DNA of 64,000 nucleotides from Pseudomonas sp. MM223 (GTDB lineage: Bacteria; Pseudomonadota; Gammaproteobacteria; Pseudomonadales; Pseudomonadaceae). The notes beneath the pieces were generated by a model. The model was not told the DNA's origin, did not search any database, and saw only the letters and a list, made by a program, of their open reading frames with translations. Position 1 is the stretch's first letter; the number at the start of each line of letters is the position of its first letter. Positions 54,198 through 63,380 of this stretch are shown here, piece by piece. A program made the position numbers and the translations under genes. The stretch is taken from assembly GCA_947090765.1 (NCBI GenBank), contig OX352322.1, positions 3,703,501 to 3,767,500 on the forward strand. The letters run 5' to 3'.

Positions 54198-55042
54198 TGA
54201 CTCACCCAGGCCCTCGCGAAACCGAACAGGCTCCGTTGCACGATACGCTGGAGCGGCATCGGGAAGCATTGAAGAAACGCTTTCCTCTCGCCCCCAAGCC
54301 AAAGCCGCGCAAATCGGCAAGCGCTGCTGGCACAGCGCTGCTGGTCGCGCTATCCATTGGCGCCTTGGCGTGGCTGAACCCAGCCTACAAGACCGAGCGT
54401 TTCGTCACCGCCATTGGTGAAAGACGCGCCGTGGTACTGGACGATGGCAGCGAGCTTCTATTGGACAGTGGGAGCCAGGTCCTTGTCAGCTGGCATTTGC
54501 GCAGCCGTAATGCCGACTTGCGTAGCGGGCAAGTGCTGTTTGATGTGTCTTCGGCGCTGTACCGCCCCTTCGTGGTAACCGCAGGCTCCACCCACGTTCA
54601 GGTGCTGGGCACACTGTTCAATGTGCGTCGGCTGGACAATGACAACGTTCGTGTGACGTTGGCACGAGGCCGTATCGAAGTCGTCGAACACACCGCCCAG
54701 AAAGTGCCGATCGTTCTGCTGCCAGGGCAGCAGGTAGACTCGGTTCACGGGCATCTCATGCCGGTAGCAAAGGTAGAGGCCAGCAAAGCGATGGCCTGGA
54801 AAGATGATCGCATTGTGTTCGAGAAGACACCGCTGGACGAAGCAGTCGCGCTTTTGCGCCTCTATCGGAAAGCGCCCATTCGCTTGAGTGACCCAAGCCT
54901 TGCCGGCGTTACGGTGACAGGCGTCTTTGACGCGCGCAATGTCGACCTGCTGCTCGACCTGCTGCCGAGCATCCTGCCGGTTTCTGTGGTACGCCAAGAG
55001 GACAGTAGCGTCCAGATTCTGCGTAGGACGACAAAAAAATAA
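54197..55042 (+). CDS. FecR family anti-sigma factor
   Basis: 281 residues. The N-terminus is cytoplasmic, followed by one membrane helix (AGTALLVALSIGALAWL, near 45-62). The periplasmic FecR domain carries GERRAVVLDDGSELLLDSGS and LFDVSSALYRPFVVTAGSTH. The C-terminal secretin/TonB-like region (GVTVTGVFDARNVDLLLDLL) contacts the receptor's signalling domain in this family. The start overlaps the sigma stop. It relays receptor occupancy to the sigma factor. Confidence 0.9.
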   Translation: MTHPGPRETEQAPLHDTLERHREALKKRFPLAPKPKPRKSASAAGTALLVALSIGALAWLNPAYKTERFVTAIGERRAVVLDDGSELLLDSGSQVLVSWHLRSRNADLRSGQVLFDVSSALYRPFVVTAGSTHVQVLGTLFNVRRLDNDNVRVTLARGRIEVVEHTAQKVPIVLLPGQQVDSVHGHLMPVAKVEASKAMAWKDDRIVFEKTPLDEAVALLRLYRKAPIRLSDPSLAGVTVTGVFDARNVDLLLDLLPSILPVSVVRQEDSSVQILRRTTKK

Positions 55043-55119
55043 TTTCCGGATGCAGGTAGGGTTTTTCCGTTCCCGTGGCGGCTATTCAGGAAAAGCCAAC
55101 CTACAAAGGAAATTGAAAC

Positions 55120-57570
55120 GTGCATGCTCTCCTTCGCAGCAGCCCCATACGCCTGCCATTGCTTGCCGGTAGCCTGCTGATCGCAGTGTCGGCCCAAGGC
55201 GAGGAAAAGCTGAATCTGGACTTGCCCGCTGCCCCACTCGACCAGACCATCAACGCGCTGGCGCAACAGTCATCGGTACAGATCATCTACGCGGGTGATC
55301 TCGGTGCAGGCCGCGAAGCAGCAGCCTTGAAGGGTCGTTTTACGCCAGAAGAAGCACTCAAACGGCTGCTCGACGGCAGCGGCCTGCACGTGCAGGCCAA
55401 GGACGAGCACACGTTCATCATCGTCCCGTCCAGCACTCTGCAACATCCTTCTGCGCCCATGTCACAAACCGGCAGCGAGCCCCTGGAAATGGCGCAGATG
55501 GAAATCACGGCTTCACGCACCAGCAGCGACCTTGTCTCTGCGACGCGGCAGTCCACCGTCATCGATCACGAACAACTGGAAGAACTTCGTCAGGGCTCGG
55601 AGAGCCTGGCCACCGTGCTGGCAAAGGCCATTCCAGGGATGTCCGACTCAAGCCGCACCATCACCGAATACGGTCAAACCTTGCGCGGGCGTAGCATGCT
55701 GGTGATGGTCGACGGAGTACCACTCAATACCAACCGCGACTCATCGCGCAACCTGGCCAACATCGACCCGGCATTGATCGAGCGTGTCGAAGTCATACGC
55801 GGCAGCAGCGCTATTTATGGCAGCGGCGCCACTGGCGGTATCATTTCCATCACTACCCGGCCTGCAGGCGGTGAAAACCGTGCGCAATCCAGCCTGACAG
55901 CCACATCACCGCTTACCCGGTTGGGGGGTGACGGGATGGGTGGCCAGTTTCAGCAGTACTTTGCAGGCTCCCAGGGAGCAGTGGATTACTCATTCGATTT
56001 CGGCACCCGTCACATCGGGGCGTCGTACGATGCCCATGGCGATCGTATTGCACCAGAGCCAAGCCAGGGCGACCTGTTCGACTCGAACACCTACAACATT
56101 GGCGGCAAGCTCGGGCTGCGTATCGATGACGATCAACGTATCCAGCTTGCGCTGAGCCACTATGACGCACGCCAGGACACGGACTATGCAACCGACCCTG
56201 GTGTGGCCCGGCTCCCTGCAGGCTCGGTTCCCGCCAACGCGATCAAAGGCCTGGACCTGGATGAGCAAAACCGCATCCGCAACACACTGATGAACCTGGA
56301 GTACGAGCACCTGGATGTCCTGGGCAGCAGGCTCTCTGCCCAAGTGTATTACCGCGACTACTTCACCCGTTTTACGCCATTCGATGCGCGCGCCGTTGCA
56401 ACACGTGGCGGCAACGTGGATCAGATCATGCAGAACAGCGAAGTGTTCGGCAGCCGTCTGACCCTGCGTACCCCGCTTGGCAGCAGCGGCAATACCGAAC
56501 TGGTCTGGGGTGGTGATTACAACCAGGAGCGCAGCGACATGCCGCTGGACGTATTTGACCCGGCGGCCTACGACGCCAGTGGTGGCCTGGTCTTCGACAA
56601 GACCGGCAGGCTGACCTACATGCCACCACTGAAAACGCGTAGCGCAGGTGCCTTTGCGCAACTGCAGCACCGCTTCGATGAACACTGGTCTGTCGACGGA
56701 GGGCTACGTTATGAGTATTCCACTGCCGAGTTCGATGACTTCGTCCCGCTGTCCGAGTCCAAAGCTGCCTCCCCTGAGGCCGTAAAGGGCGGCGATATCA
56801 ACTACGACGCGGTACTGTCCAACCTTGGCATTGTCTACTCACCGATAGCCGGCCAGGAAATCTACGCATCGTTCAGCCAGGGGTTCCAGTTGCCTGATGT
56901 GGGCATTCAACTGCGCAATGCGCGACGTGGTTTTGATCTGAGCGCCTCGAACCTGGAGCCTGTCAAAACCAACAACTACGAGCTTGGCTGGCGAGGTGCA
57001 CTGGGCGGCAACACGCTAGGCACCTTGGCCCTGTTCTACACCACCTCCAAGCTGGGTGACGTTCAAAGCTTCAACAACGGCTTGATCCTTACCCGCACCA
57101 AAGAGCGTGTGTACGGCGTTGAAGCCAGCGCAGACTGGCTGGCAGACGATGAAGTGTGGGGGGCAGGTGGCAGCGCAACCTGGATGCAAGGGCGGGAAAA
57201 ACCGGACGGCAAAGGCTGGCAAGACATGACGGGGTATCGCGTCCCGCCGTTGAAATTGACCGCATACGTGCAGTACAAGCCGACCTTCGACTGGAGCAAC
57301 CGGCTACAGGCAACGTTCTTTGACGCCAAGGATTATCGGCTCGATGGCATCGATAGCTTTGGTCGCCATCAGGTCAGCACGTATACGACCGTCGACCTGG
57401 TCAGCCAGTATCGGGTAACCCCGGATGATCTGGTGAGCGTTGGTATCCAGAACCTGTTCAACCGTGACTACTATCCGCTCTACAGCCAGCTGCTGCGCAA
57501 TAACAACAACACCAGCCACCTGCCCGCCCCGGGCACCGTGCTGACGGCCACCTATTCGCATACATGGTGA
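55120..57570 (+). CDS. TonB-dependent receptor with STN signalling domain
   Basis: 816 residues from a GTG at 55120, with AAAGGA nine bases upstream; no in-frame ATG precedes the signal peptide (MHALLRSSPIRLPLLAGSLL). The STN domain covers about 28-105 (LPAAPLDQTINALAQQSSVQ). Plug sequences include RGRSMLVMVDGVPLNTNRDS and IERVEVIRGSSAIYGSGATG. The barrel ends with ATYSHTW, the expected terminal aromatic residue. With the FecI/FecR pair upstream it forms a self-inducing uptake system. Ligand unknown; ferric siderophore or haem are usual. Confidence 0.93.
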   Translation: MHALLRSSPIRLPLLAGSLLIAVSAQGEEKLNLDLPAAPLDQTINALAQQSSVQIIYAGDLGAGREAAALKGRFTPEEALKRLLDGSGLHVQAKDEHTFIIVPSSTLQHPSAPMSQTGSEPLEMAQMEITASRTSSDLVSATRQSTVIDHEQLEELRQGSESLATVLAKAIPGMSDSSRTITEYGQTLRGRSMLVMVDGVPLNTNRDSSRNLANIDPALIERVEVIRGSSAIYGSGATGGIISITTRPAGGENRAQSSLTATSPLTRLGGDGMGGQFQQYFAGSQGAVDYSFDFGTRHIGASYDAHGDRIAPEPSQGDLFDSNTYNIGGKLGLRIDDDQRIQLALSHYDARQDTDYATDPGVARLPAGSVPANAIKGLDLDEQNRIRNTLMNLEYEHLDVLGSRLSAQVYYRDYFTRFTPFDARAVATRGGNVDQIMQNSEVFGSRLTLRTPLGSSGNTELVWGGDYNQERSDMPLDVFDPAAYDASGGLVFDKTGRLTYMPPLKTRSAGAFAQLQHRFDEHWSVDGGLRYEYSTAEFDDFVPLSESKAASPEAVKGGDINYDAVLSNLGIVYSPIAGQEIYASFSQGFQLPDVGIQLRNARRGFDLSASNLEPVKTNNYELGWRGALGGNTLGTLALFYTTSKLGDVQSFNNGLILTRTKERVYGVEASADWLADDEVWGAGGSATWMQGREKPDGKGWQDMTGYRVPPLKLTAYVQYKPTFDWSNRLQATFFDAKDYRLDGIDSFGRHQVSTYTTVDLVSQYRVTPDDLVSVGIQNLFNRDYYPLYSQLLRNNNNTSHLPAPGTVLTATYSHTW

Positions 57571-57582
57571 AATGAGCCAAAA

Positions 57583-57609
57583 CCACCGGGCCAATGGCAG
57601 GCCCGGTGG
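57583..57609 (+). terminator. Hairpin after the TonB-dependent receptor gene
   Basis: CCACCGGGCC-AATGGCA-GGCCCGGTGG is a perfect 10-bp GC stem with a 7-base loop, 12 bases after the receptor stop. The usual T run is absent, so it may be a weak terminator or an mRNA-stabilising hairpin. Confidence 0.65.
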
Positions 57610-57713
57610 CCAGCGCCGTCAAGTTTGGCCCCCGCCCACTCGTCAATCCTGCTGAACCCTCCCGCCCCGACGCTGGTCGCTAGTGAAGAGCGCACAATCG
57701 TTTGGGAGCCCTC

Positions 57714-57803
57714 GTGAGCGAGATCTGCATTGGTATTTCCGGCTGGCGCCATGGCCGCCCCCGCAACAAGCCCTACCCCGACGGGCTGCGGGGGCTGCCA
57801 TGA
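57714..57803 (+). pseudogene. 29-codon N-terminal remnant of a DUF72 protein, coupled to ybhP
   Basis: GTG 57714 with GGGAGCC upstream encodes SEICIGISGWRHGRPRNKPY and ends GLRGLP before a TGA at 57801. The start matches the N-terminus of DUF72 (YecE-like) proteins, which open with an IxIGxSGW motif. The rest of the domain is missing. The stop overlaps the ybhP start (ATGA), so the remnant still acts as a translational leader. Remnant status is inferred from the motif only. Confidence 0.55.
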
Positions 57804-58573
57804 ACGGGACACAGCCTACCCCCAGTTGCACCCTCGACAAGGTGACCGCCGTGCACCGCCTGACGGTGCTTACCCTCAACGTGCACAAAGGCTTCACGCC
57901 GCTCAACCGCCGCTTCATCCTCCCGGAGCTGCGCGACGCGGTGCGTGCCACCGGCGCCGATCTGGTGTTCCTGCAAGAGGTACATGGTAGCCACCAGCGG
58001 CATGCCGAGCGTCACGCGACCTGGCCGCAGGCCCCGCAATACGAGTTTCTCGCCGACAGCATGTGGCCGCAGTTCGCCTACGGGCTCAATGCGGTGTATC
58101 CCCATGGCGACCATGGCAACGCGCTGCTGTCCAAATTCCCGATACGCGCCTACGACAACCTGGACGTTTCGGTGCATGGCGACGAGGAGCGCGGCTTGCT
58201 GCATTGCCAGCTCGACGTGCCAGGCCATGAACAGGTGCATGCCATTTGCGTACACCTAGGCCTGCGCGAAAACCATCGCCAGCGTCAGGTCGGCCTGCTC
58301 ATGGCCTTGCTGGAGCGTCTGCCGCCAGAGGAGCCGGTCATCGTCGCCGGCGACTTCAACGACTGGCGCCTCAAAGCCGATGCGCGGCTTTCGGGGCACC
58401 TGGTCGAGGCCTTTGGCAAGCCGGCGCGCAGCTTCCCGGCCCGCCTGCCCCTGCTGCGCCTGGACCGCATTTACCTGCGCAATGCACAAACCGTCGAGGC
58501 GCGAGTGTTGTCCAGCTACCCTTGGTCGCACCTCTCCGACCATGCCCCGCTGGTAGCCGAGGTCATGCTATGA
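57800..58573 (+). CDS. Endonuclease/exonuclease/phosphatase family protein (YbhP-like)
   Basis: 257 residues from ATG 57800, preceded by GGGGG; it overlaps the DUF72 remnant's stop. An in-frame start upstream (57683) is less convincing. EEP-fold motifs are TLNVHKGF, LVFLQEVHGS, the H pair in GDHGNALLSKFPI, PVIVAGDFNDWR and SHLSDHAPLVAE. E. coli-type YbhP sits beside cardiolipin synthase genes and may act on phospholipids or phosphodiesters. It is co-transcribed with clsB (ATGA overlap). Confidence 0.87.
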   Translation: MNGTQPTPSCTLDKVTAVHRLTVLTLNVHKGFTPLNRRFILPELRDAVRATGADLVFLQEVHGSHQRHAERHATWPQAPQYEFLADSMWPQFAYGLNAVYPHGDHGNALLSKFPIRAYDNLDVSVHGDEERGLLHCQLDVPGHEQVHAICVHLGLRENHRQRQVGLLMALLERLPPEEPVIVAGDFNDWRLKADARLSGHLVEAFGKPARSFPARLPLLRLDRIYLRNAQTVEARVLSSYPWSHLSDHAPLVAEVML

Positions 58574-59769
58574 AGCCATCCTGGAGCGACGGCAACCACG
58601 TCCAACTGCTGATCAATGGCGAGCAGTACTACCCTCGCGTGTTCGAGGCCATGGCCCAGGCACGCGAAGAAATCCTCCTGGAAACCTTCATCATCTTCGA
58701 CGACAAGGTCGGCCAGGCCTTGCGCCAGACACTGATCGAAGTCGCCCAGCGTGGCGTGCGGGTCGAGGTAGCGGTAGATGGCTACGGCACCGCGGATCTA
58801 CCCGACGCATTCATTTCGTCCATGACCGCAGCCGGCGTGCGCTTCCACGCGTTCGATCCGCAACCACGGCTGGCCGGCATGCGCACCAACCTGTTCCGCC
58901 GCCTGCACCGCAAGATCGTGGTAGTCGACGGGCAGCGCGCGTTCATCGGCGGCATCAACTACAGCGCCGACCACCTCGGCGATTTCGGCCCCCAGGCCAA
59001 GCAGGACTATGCGGTGGAAGTTGTCGGCCCCGTGGTTGCCCAGGTGCACGCCTCCTGCTGCAGGATGCTTGCGCCGGTACTGGAAAGCGTCGGCCGGGTC
59101 GAGCCGCCAAACGCTGCCGGCCCAACCAGCGCCGTGCTGGTGGAGCGCGACAACGGTCGCCATCGCAACGACATCGAAGTGTGTTACCTGCAGGCCTTCC
59201 GCAAAGCCAGGCAGCGCATTGTCGTTGCCAACGCCTACTTCTTCCCCGGCTATCGCCTGCTGCGCGAGCTGCGCAACGCTGCCCGGCGCGGGGTCGAGGT
59301 GACCCTGATCCTGCAGGGGCAACCCGATATGCGCTGGGTCCGCGCCCTGTCGCGCCTGCTCTACAACTACTTGCTGCGCGACGACGTGCGCATCCACGAG
59401 TACTGCAAGCGCCCGCTGCACGGCAAGGTGGCGTTGGTGGATGACGACTGGTCCACCGTGGGCTCGAGCAACCTCGACCCACTCAGCCTGTCGTTCAACC
59501 TCGAAGCCAACCTGATCATCCGGGACCGCGCATTCAACCATGGCCTTTACGCTCACTTGAGCGAACTGAGCCAGGCGCATTGCAAGGCGGTAACCCTGGA
59601 ACGCGCGGTGCGCGGGTACTGGTGGCGTGCGCCCTTGATCTTCCTGGGCTTCCACCTCACCCGTTATTTTCCGCGCATCGCCGGCTGGTTCCCGGCACAC
59701 CGGCAACGCCTGCAGTCGCTGCAAGCAGACATCGAAGCCCCGGCCGACTACCACGAGGGCCAAACCTGA
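58570..59769 (+). CDS. clsB: Cardiolipin synthase B
   Basis: 399 residues from ATG 58570. It has two phospholipase-D-type HxKx4D motifs: HRKIVVVDGQRAFIGGINYS near residue 115 and HGKVALVDDDWSTVGSSNLD near 285. Length and the absence of N-terminal membrane helices fit ClsB (YbhO) rather than ClsA. It transfers phosphatidyl groups to make cardiolipin, or phosphatidylglycerol from phosphatidylethanolamine and glycerol. Stop and next start overlap (TGATG). The order ybhP-clsB-ybhN matches the E. coli ybhPON arrangement. Confidence 0.9.
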   Translation: MKPSWSDGNHVQLLINGEQYYPRVFEAMAQAREEILLETFIIFDDKVGQALRQTLIEVAQRGVRVEVAVDGYGTADLPDAFISSMTAAGVRFHAFDPQPRLAGMRTNLFRRLHRKIVVVDGQRAFIGGINYSADHLGDFGPQAKQDYAVEVVGPVVAQVHASCCRMLAPVLESVGRVEPPNAAGPTSAVLVERDNGRHRNDIEVCYLQAFRKARQRIVVANAYFFPGYRLLRELRNAARRGVEVTLILQGQPDMRWVRALSRLLYNYLLRDDVRIHEYCKRPLHGKVALVDDDWSTVGSSNLDPLSLSFNLEANLIIRDRAFNHGLYAHLSELSQAHCKAVTLERAVRGYWWRAPLIFLGFHLTRYFPRIAGWFPAHRQRLQSLQADIEAPADYHEGQT

Positions 59770-60728
59770 TGGCCAGTCCACGCTGGAAGACCTGGGGCAA
59801 GCACCTTCTGACCGTGCTGTTCCTGGTACTGATCCCGGTGCTGCTGTTTACCCTGGCGCGCAATCTGGACTGGGGCGAGGTTCGCCAGTCGCTGCTGGCA
59901 TACCGGCCCACGACCTTGGCCCTCGGCCTGTTGCTGGCCTTGTGCAGCTACCTGGTATTTGCCAGCTACGACCTGCTCGCCCGTGCCTACACCGGCCACC
60001 GGCTGCCGGCCCGCCAAGTGCTGCCGGTGGCATTCGTGTGTTATGCGTTCAACCTCAGCTTTACCACCTGGGTGGGCGGTGTAGCCCTGCGTTACCGCCT
60101 GTACGGCAGGCTGGGGCTGGATACCGCGACCATTACCCGCATCCTCACCCTGGGCCTGTTGACCAACTGGATGGGCTACCTGCTGCTGGCCGGTACGGTG
60201 TTCGCCCTGGGCCTGGTCAAACTGCCGGAAAGCTGGGCGGTCGGTTCTGGCGGCCTGCGCCTGATCGGCATGCTGATGGTGGCGGCCGCGGTGGCGTACC
60301 TGCTCGCTTGCGCATTCGCCAAGCGGCGCACGTGGAGCCTGCGGGGCCATGACGTCACCCTGCCAAGCCTGCGCCTGGCGCTGTGCCAGGTTGCGCTGGG
60401 CGCAAGCAACTGGGCGCTGATGGCGGCGCTGATCCACCTGCTGCTGCCGCCAGAGCTGATGTATCCGTCGGTGCTGGGGGTATTGCTGATCAGTTGCGTA
60501 GCGGGCGTGGTGGCGCATATTCCCGCGGGCCTTGGCGTGCTGGAGACCGTGTTCCTCGCCCTGCTCCACGGTCAGCTCGGCCAAGGCACCCTGGTCGCCG
60601 CGCTGCTGGGCTATCGGACCTTGTACTACCTGATCCCGCTGCTGTTGGCAGTGGTCACCTACCTGATCCTCGAAAAGCGTGCCAAGGCTCTGCGCCAGCA
60701 GGCCGGGCTGGCTACCGACAAACGCTGA
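59769..60728 (+). CDS. YbhN/UPF0104 membrane protein (LPG-synthase-type membrane domain)
   Basis: 319 residues from ATG 59769, which overlaps the clsB stop; earlier in-frame codons belong to another frame of clsB. About 7-8 membrane helices occur (KHLLTVLFLVLIPVLLFTLA, LALGLLLALCSYLVFASYDL). The conserved region FNLSFTTWVGGVALRYRLYG and AHIPAGLGVLETVFLALLHG mark the lysylphosphatidylglycerol synthase membrane family (DUF2156-free). It is thought to move or handle lipids; function in this species unproven. Confidence 0.87.
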   Translation: MASPRWKTWGKHLLTVLFLVLIPVLLFTLARNLDWGEVRQSLLAYRPTTLALGLLLALCSYLVFASYDLLARAYTGHRLPARQVLPVAFVCYAFNLSFTTWVGGVALRYRLYGRLGLDTATITRILTLGLLTNWMGYLLLAGTVFALGLVKLPESWAVGSGGLRLIGMLMVAAAVAYLLACAFAKRRTWSLRGHDVTLPSLRLALCQVALGASNWALMAALIHLLLPPELMYPSVLGVLLISCVAGVVAHIPAGLGVLETVFLALLHGQLGQGTLVAALLGYRTLYYLIPLLLAVVTYLILEKRAKALRQQAGLATDKR

Positions 60729-60800
60729 TGGGCCATGGAGCCCACGCCGGACAACGGCATGAGCACCCACGGTTCAAGCAGGAACAGCGTTGCGCGTTTA

Positions 60801-61262
60801 TCAAGGCTTTCTGCTGTCGTCCTCAGGCGCCACATCATCGGTCCACGGCTCGCCATCCAGCGGTGCGGAGCGAGCCAGTTCGGCCTCGTCCAGGCCGATG
60901 CCGCCACCAATCTCGTGGGCCTCTACCTGGCGCAAACGCTCGTCTGCCGGGCCGTCGTCCGTTCCGGCCTCATAAGGATCACGGGCGCCGCTTTCGTCAA
61001 ACAACGTATCGGGGCTCATGTCGTCGAGGGTGACATTGTCTTCGTGCAGGCTATCGCTCAGGGCCTCGCCCCCGGTCATGCCGCTTTCAGCCACACGCCG
61101 GGGCGGGAATTCCTCGTTTACCTCGCGAGCCGGGCGCTCGTCGCCGATACGGCCCTGGCGCTCATCGCGCCGCTCGCTGAAATCCAGCTCGTGGACTGAG
61201 CCCATGCGGTCTTCGGTGTCGTCGATCTCAACCTGCGGTTTTGGGTCATCGGGTGTGGACAT
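60801..61262 (-). CDS. Small acidic protein (annotated in relatives as serine kinase/phosphatase-like)
   Basis: 153 residues from ATG 61262 (GGAGAA upstream). The sequence is very acidic and probably disordered (DDPKPQVEIDDTEDRMGSVH; DMSPDTLFDESGARDPYEAG). No catalytic motif of a kinase or phosphatase is visible, so the name carried by relatives, as I recall it, is not supported by sequence. Rightward genes on one side and leftward genes on the other leave it as a single unit. Confidence 0.75.
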   Translation of the reverse strand: MSTPDDPKPQVEIDDTEDRMGSVHELDFSERRDERQGRIGDERPAREVNEEFPPRRVAESGMTGGEALSDSLHEDNVTLDDMSPDTLFDESGARDPYEAGTDDGPADERLRQVEAHEIGGGIGLDEAELARSAPLDGEPWTDDVAPEDDSRKP

Positions 61263-61387
61263 GAACGTTCTCCGTCTGAGGGCTTCATTCGGTCGACTCT
61301 CACCGGGCGAAAATGATTCAGAGTTTCTTGAAGTAAGCCCACCGCGCACTCCCTGAGCGCGACGTACCTGTCCCCTCTCGCTGGGAT

Positions 61388-62143
61388 TCATCGAATCTTG
61401 TAGGTGAAGGTGTTTTTGACATTGGCCACTGCCACCGCCTGCCCGTTTACCACCCGGGGCTGGTAACGGAAGCGCTTGGCCGCCGCCAGCGACGGTTTGA
61501 CGAACAACGGGTGGCACTGGCCGACCACCTGCGGGTCGCTGACCTGGCCTTGTGGCGTGACCGTGTAGGCAACCGTGCATTCCCCCTCGATATTGCGGTC
61601 CAGCGCCCGCTGCGGGTAGTCCGGTGCCTCCTTGGCGATGGGCAGGTACTGCCGGCTGGCCGCCTCGGCCGCCGCACGGGCCTGGGCAGCAGCCTCTCGC
61701 ACCTGTTGCTGGCGTGCCTGCTCTTGCTGCGCCAGTTGCTGCTCGCGCCGCTCAGCCTCTTCACGCTGCTTGCGGGCCAGTTCCTGTTCCTGGCGCTGTT
61801 GTTGATCGCGCTTGTGTTGCAGATCGCGTTTTTGCTGCTGCACACGCTTGAGTGCCAATGCAGCCTCATCCACAACCGGTGCCTGGGCCTTTGGCGTCGG
61901 CAACGAGGGCTTCTCGACCACAGGCTCTACCACAGGCGCGGGCGCTGGCGGCTCAGGCACTGCAACGGGTGCTGGCAAGTTCACCAGTTGGGTATGGATC
62001 ACAGCCGCCGGTACCACTGCAAGCTCTGCCGTATGCGACAGGTTGAACAGCAGATAGGCCAGCCCCGCATGCAATGCCAAGGCCGCGCCAAATGCCATGC
62101 CATGGTCGCGCCAGCTGACAGTGTCAAAAGTTAGGTTGCTCAT
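61388..62143 (-). CDS. TonB-family energy-transducing protein
   Basis: 251 residues from ATG 62143. One N-terminal membrane helix (MAFGAALALHAGLAYLLFNL) is followed by a Pro-rich periplasmic linker and a long Gln/Lys/Arg coiled stretch. A C-terminal TonB domain ends the protein (EAPDYPQRALDRNIEGECTV; the tail VANVKNTFTYKIR). It lies downstream of ExbB/TolQ- and ExbD/TolR-like genes, so it is probably their TonB partner. It would energise an outer-membrane receptor outside the window. Confidence 0.88.
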   Translation of the reverse strand: MSNLTFDTVSWRDHGMAFGAALALHAGLAYLLFNLSHTAELAVVPAAVIHTQLVNLPAPVAVPEPPAPAPVVEPVVEKPSLPTPKAQAPVVDEAALALKRVQQQKRDLQHKRDQQQRQEQELARKQREEAERREQQLAQQEQARQQQVREAAAQARAAAEAASRQYLPIAKEAPDYPQRALDRNIEGECTVAYTVTPQGQVSDPQVVGQCHPLFVKPSLAAAKRFRYQPRVVNGQAVAVANVKNTFTYKIR

Positions 62144-62145
62144 GG

Positions 62146-62589
62146 TCACGGCGCCTCGGTAATCAGGCCCAGGCGGCTGACACCACCGCGTTGCAGTTCG
62201 GCGATGCCGGCCACCACGGCGGCATACTCGGTGTTGCGGTCGGCGCGCAGGTACACCTGGGTCTGCGGGTCCTGGGCGACGATGGCCGCAATCTTGTCGC
62301 GCATTTGCGCGGTGTCGACAGCGCTGTCGGTCTGGCTGCTGGTATCGACCTCGCTGCCGAGGTTCCAGTAATAGCTGCCATCGGCCTTCACCGAGAGCGT
62401 GACAATCCGCTGCTGGCTGGGTGCCGGCAGCGCCTCGGCGGCCACCTTGGGCAGCTCGATCTGCACGCCCTGCACCAGCATCGGTGCGGTGACCATGAAG
62501 ATCACCAGCAGCACCAGCATCACATCGATGTACGGCACTACGTTCATTTCGGCCTTCAGGCCATGTTTGCGGACGGGTCTGGCGAGCAT
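62146..62589 (-). CDS. ExbD/TolR family protein
   Basis: 147 residues from ATG 62589 (GGAGGA upstream). One membrane helix carries the essential Asp: NVVPYIDVMLVLLVIFMVTA. The periplasmic domain has QIELPKVAAEALP and YLRADRNTEYAAVVAGIAEL, typical of TolR. It is the second gene of the exbB-exbD-tonB-like set; its stop precedes the TonB start by 2 bases. Confidence 0.9.
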   Translation of the reverse strand: MLARPVRKHGLKAEMNVVPYIDVMLVLLVIFMVTAPMLVQGVQIELPKVAAEALPAPSQQRIVTLSVKADGSYYWNLGSEVDTSSQTDSAVDTAQMRDKIAAIVAQDPQTQVYLRADRNTEYAAVVAGIAELQRGGVSRLGLITEAP

Positions 62590-62602
62590 CGCGTGTTCCT
62601 CC

Positions 62603-63313
62603 TCAGGCCGCTGCCGCCAGGCTGCTGGCCTGGCCTTGCAAACGCCGTTGCAGGCGACCTTGCAGTTCGTTGCCAAAGGCGTAGTAGCGGCTGATCAAGG
62701 TCTGGCTGCGCGCCGAGTAACGGTTATAGGCCATCACCGCCGGAATCGCCGCGAACAGGCCGATGGCGGTGGCGATCAGCGCTTCGGCAATGCCGGGGGC
62801 CACCGTCGACAGGGTCGCCTGCTGCACCTGGGACAACCCCAGGAACGAATTCATGATGCCCCACACGGTACCGAACAGGCCGATGTAGGGGCTGACCGAG
62901 CCGACCGTGGCGAGAAACGGCAGGCCCTGCTCCAGGCGCTCCTCCTGCTCGGCGATGGCCACCAGCAGGCTGCGTTCGACGCCTTCGAGCACACTGTCGG
63001 GCTGCTGGCCAGGTTGCAGCTGCTGGAACGCCTGGTAGCCAGAAACGAAAAGCTGCTGCAGCCCGGCATCGACGTGAGGCTGTTGTGCCTTGATGCCCTG
63101 ATACAACTGGCCGACTTCGCTTTCGCGAAACTGCTTGAGAAACGCCCGGCTGTGCGCTTCGCTACGGCGCAAGCGGCTGCCACGCTGGATGATCAGGTAC
63201 CAACTGAGCAGCGAGGCCAAGGCCAGGCACAGCATGACGGCCTGGACCACCAGGCTGGCTTCGCTGACCAGGCCCCAGACGGTGGTATGTTCGAGCGGGG
63301 TTGGGGTTTGCAT
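62603..63313 (-). CDS. ExbB/TolQ family proton channel protein
   Basis: 236 residues from ATG 63313 (AAAGGA upstream). Three membrane helices are visible. The second and third hold the conserved TVGSVSPYIGLFGTVWGIMN and EALIATAIGLFAAIPAVMAY, and a short cytoplasmic tail follows. It forms the proton-driven motor with the ExbD-like protein, 13 bases downstream. Similarity leans to TolQ, but the linked TonB-like gene suggests a transport role. Confidence 0.92.
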   Translation of the reverse strand: MQTPTPLEHTTVWGLVSEASLVVQAVMLCLALASLLSWYLIIQRGSRLRRSEAHSRAFLKQFRESEVGQLYQGIKAQQPHVDAGLQQLFVSGYQAFQQLQPGQQPDSVLEGVERSLLVAIAEQEERLEQGLPFLATVGSVSPYIGLFGTVWGIMNSFLGLSQVQQATLSTVAPGIAEALIATAIGLFAAIPAVMAYNRYSARSQTLISRYYAFGNELQGRLQRRLQGQASSLAAAA

Positions 63314-63380
63314 GGGGGTGTCCTTTCAATGTGAGTCTTAGTCAAAGGCAATCAGGTTGCGGTGGCATGACAGGCGGCCG

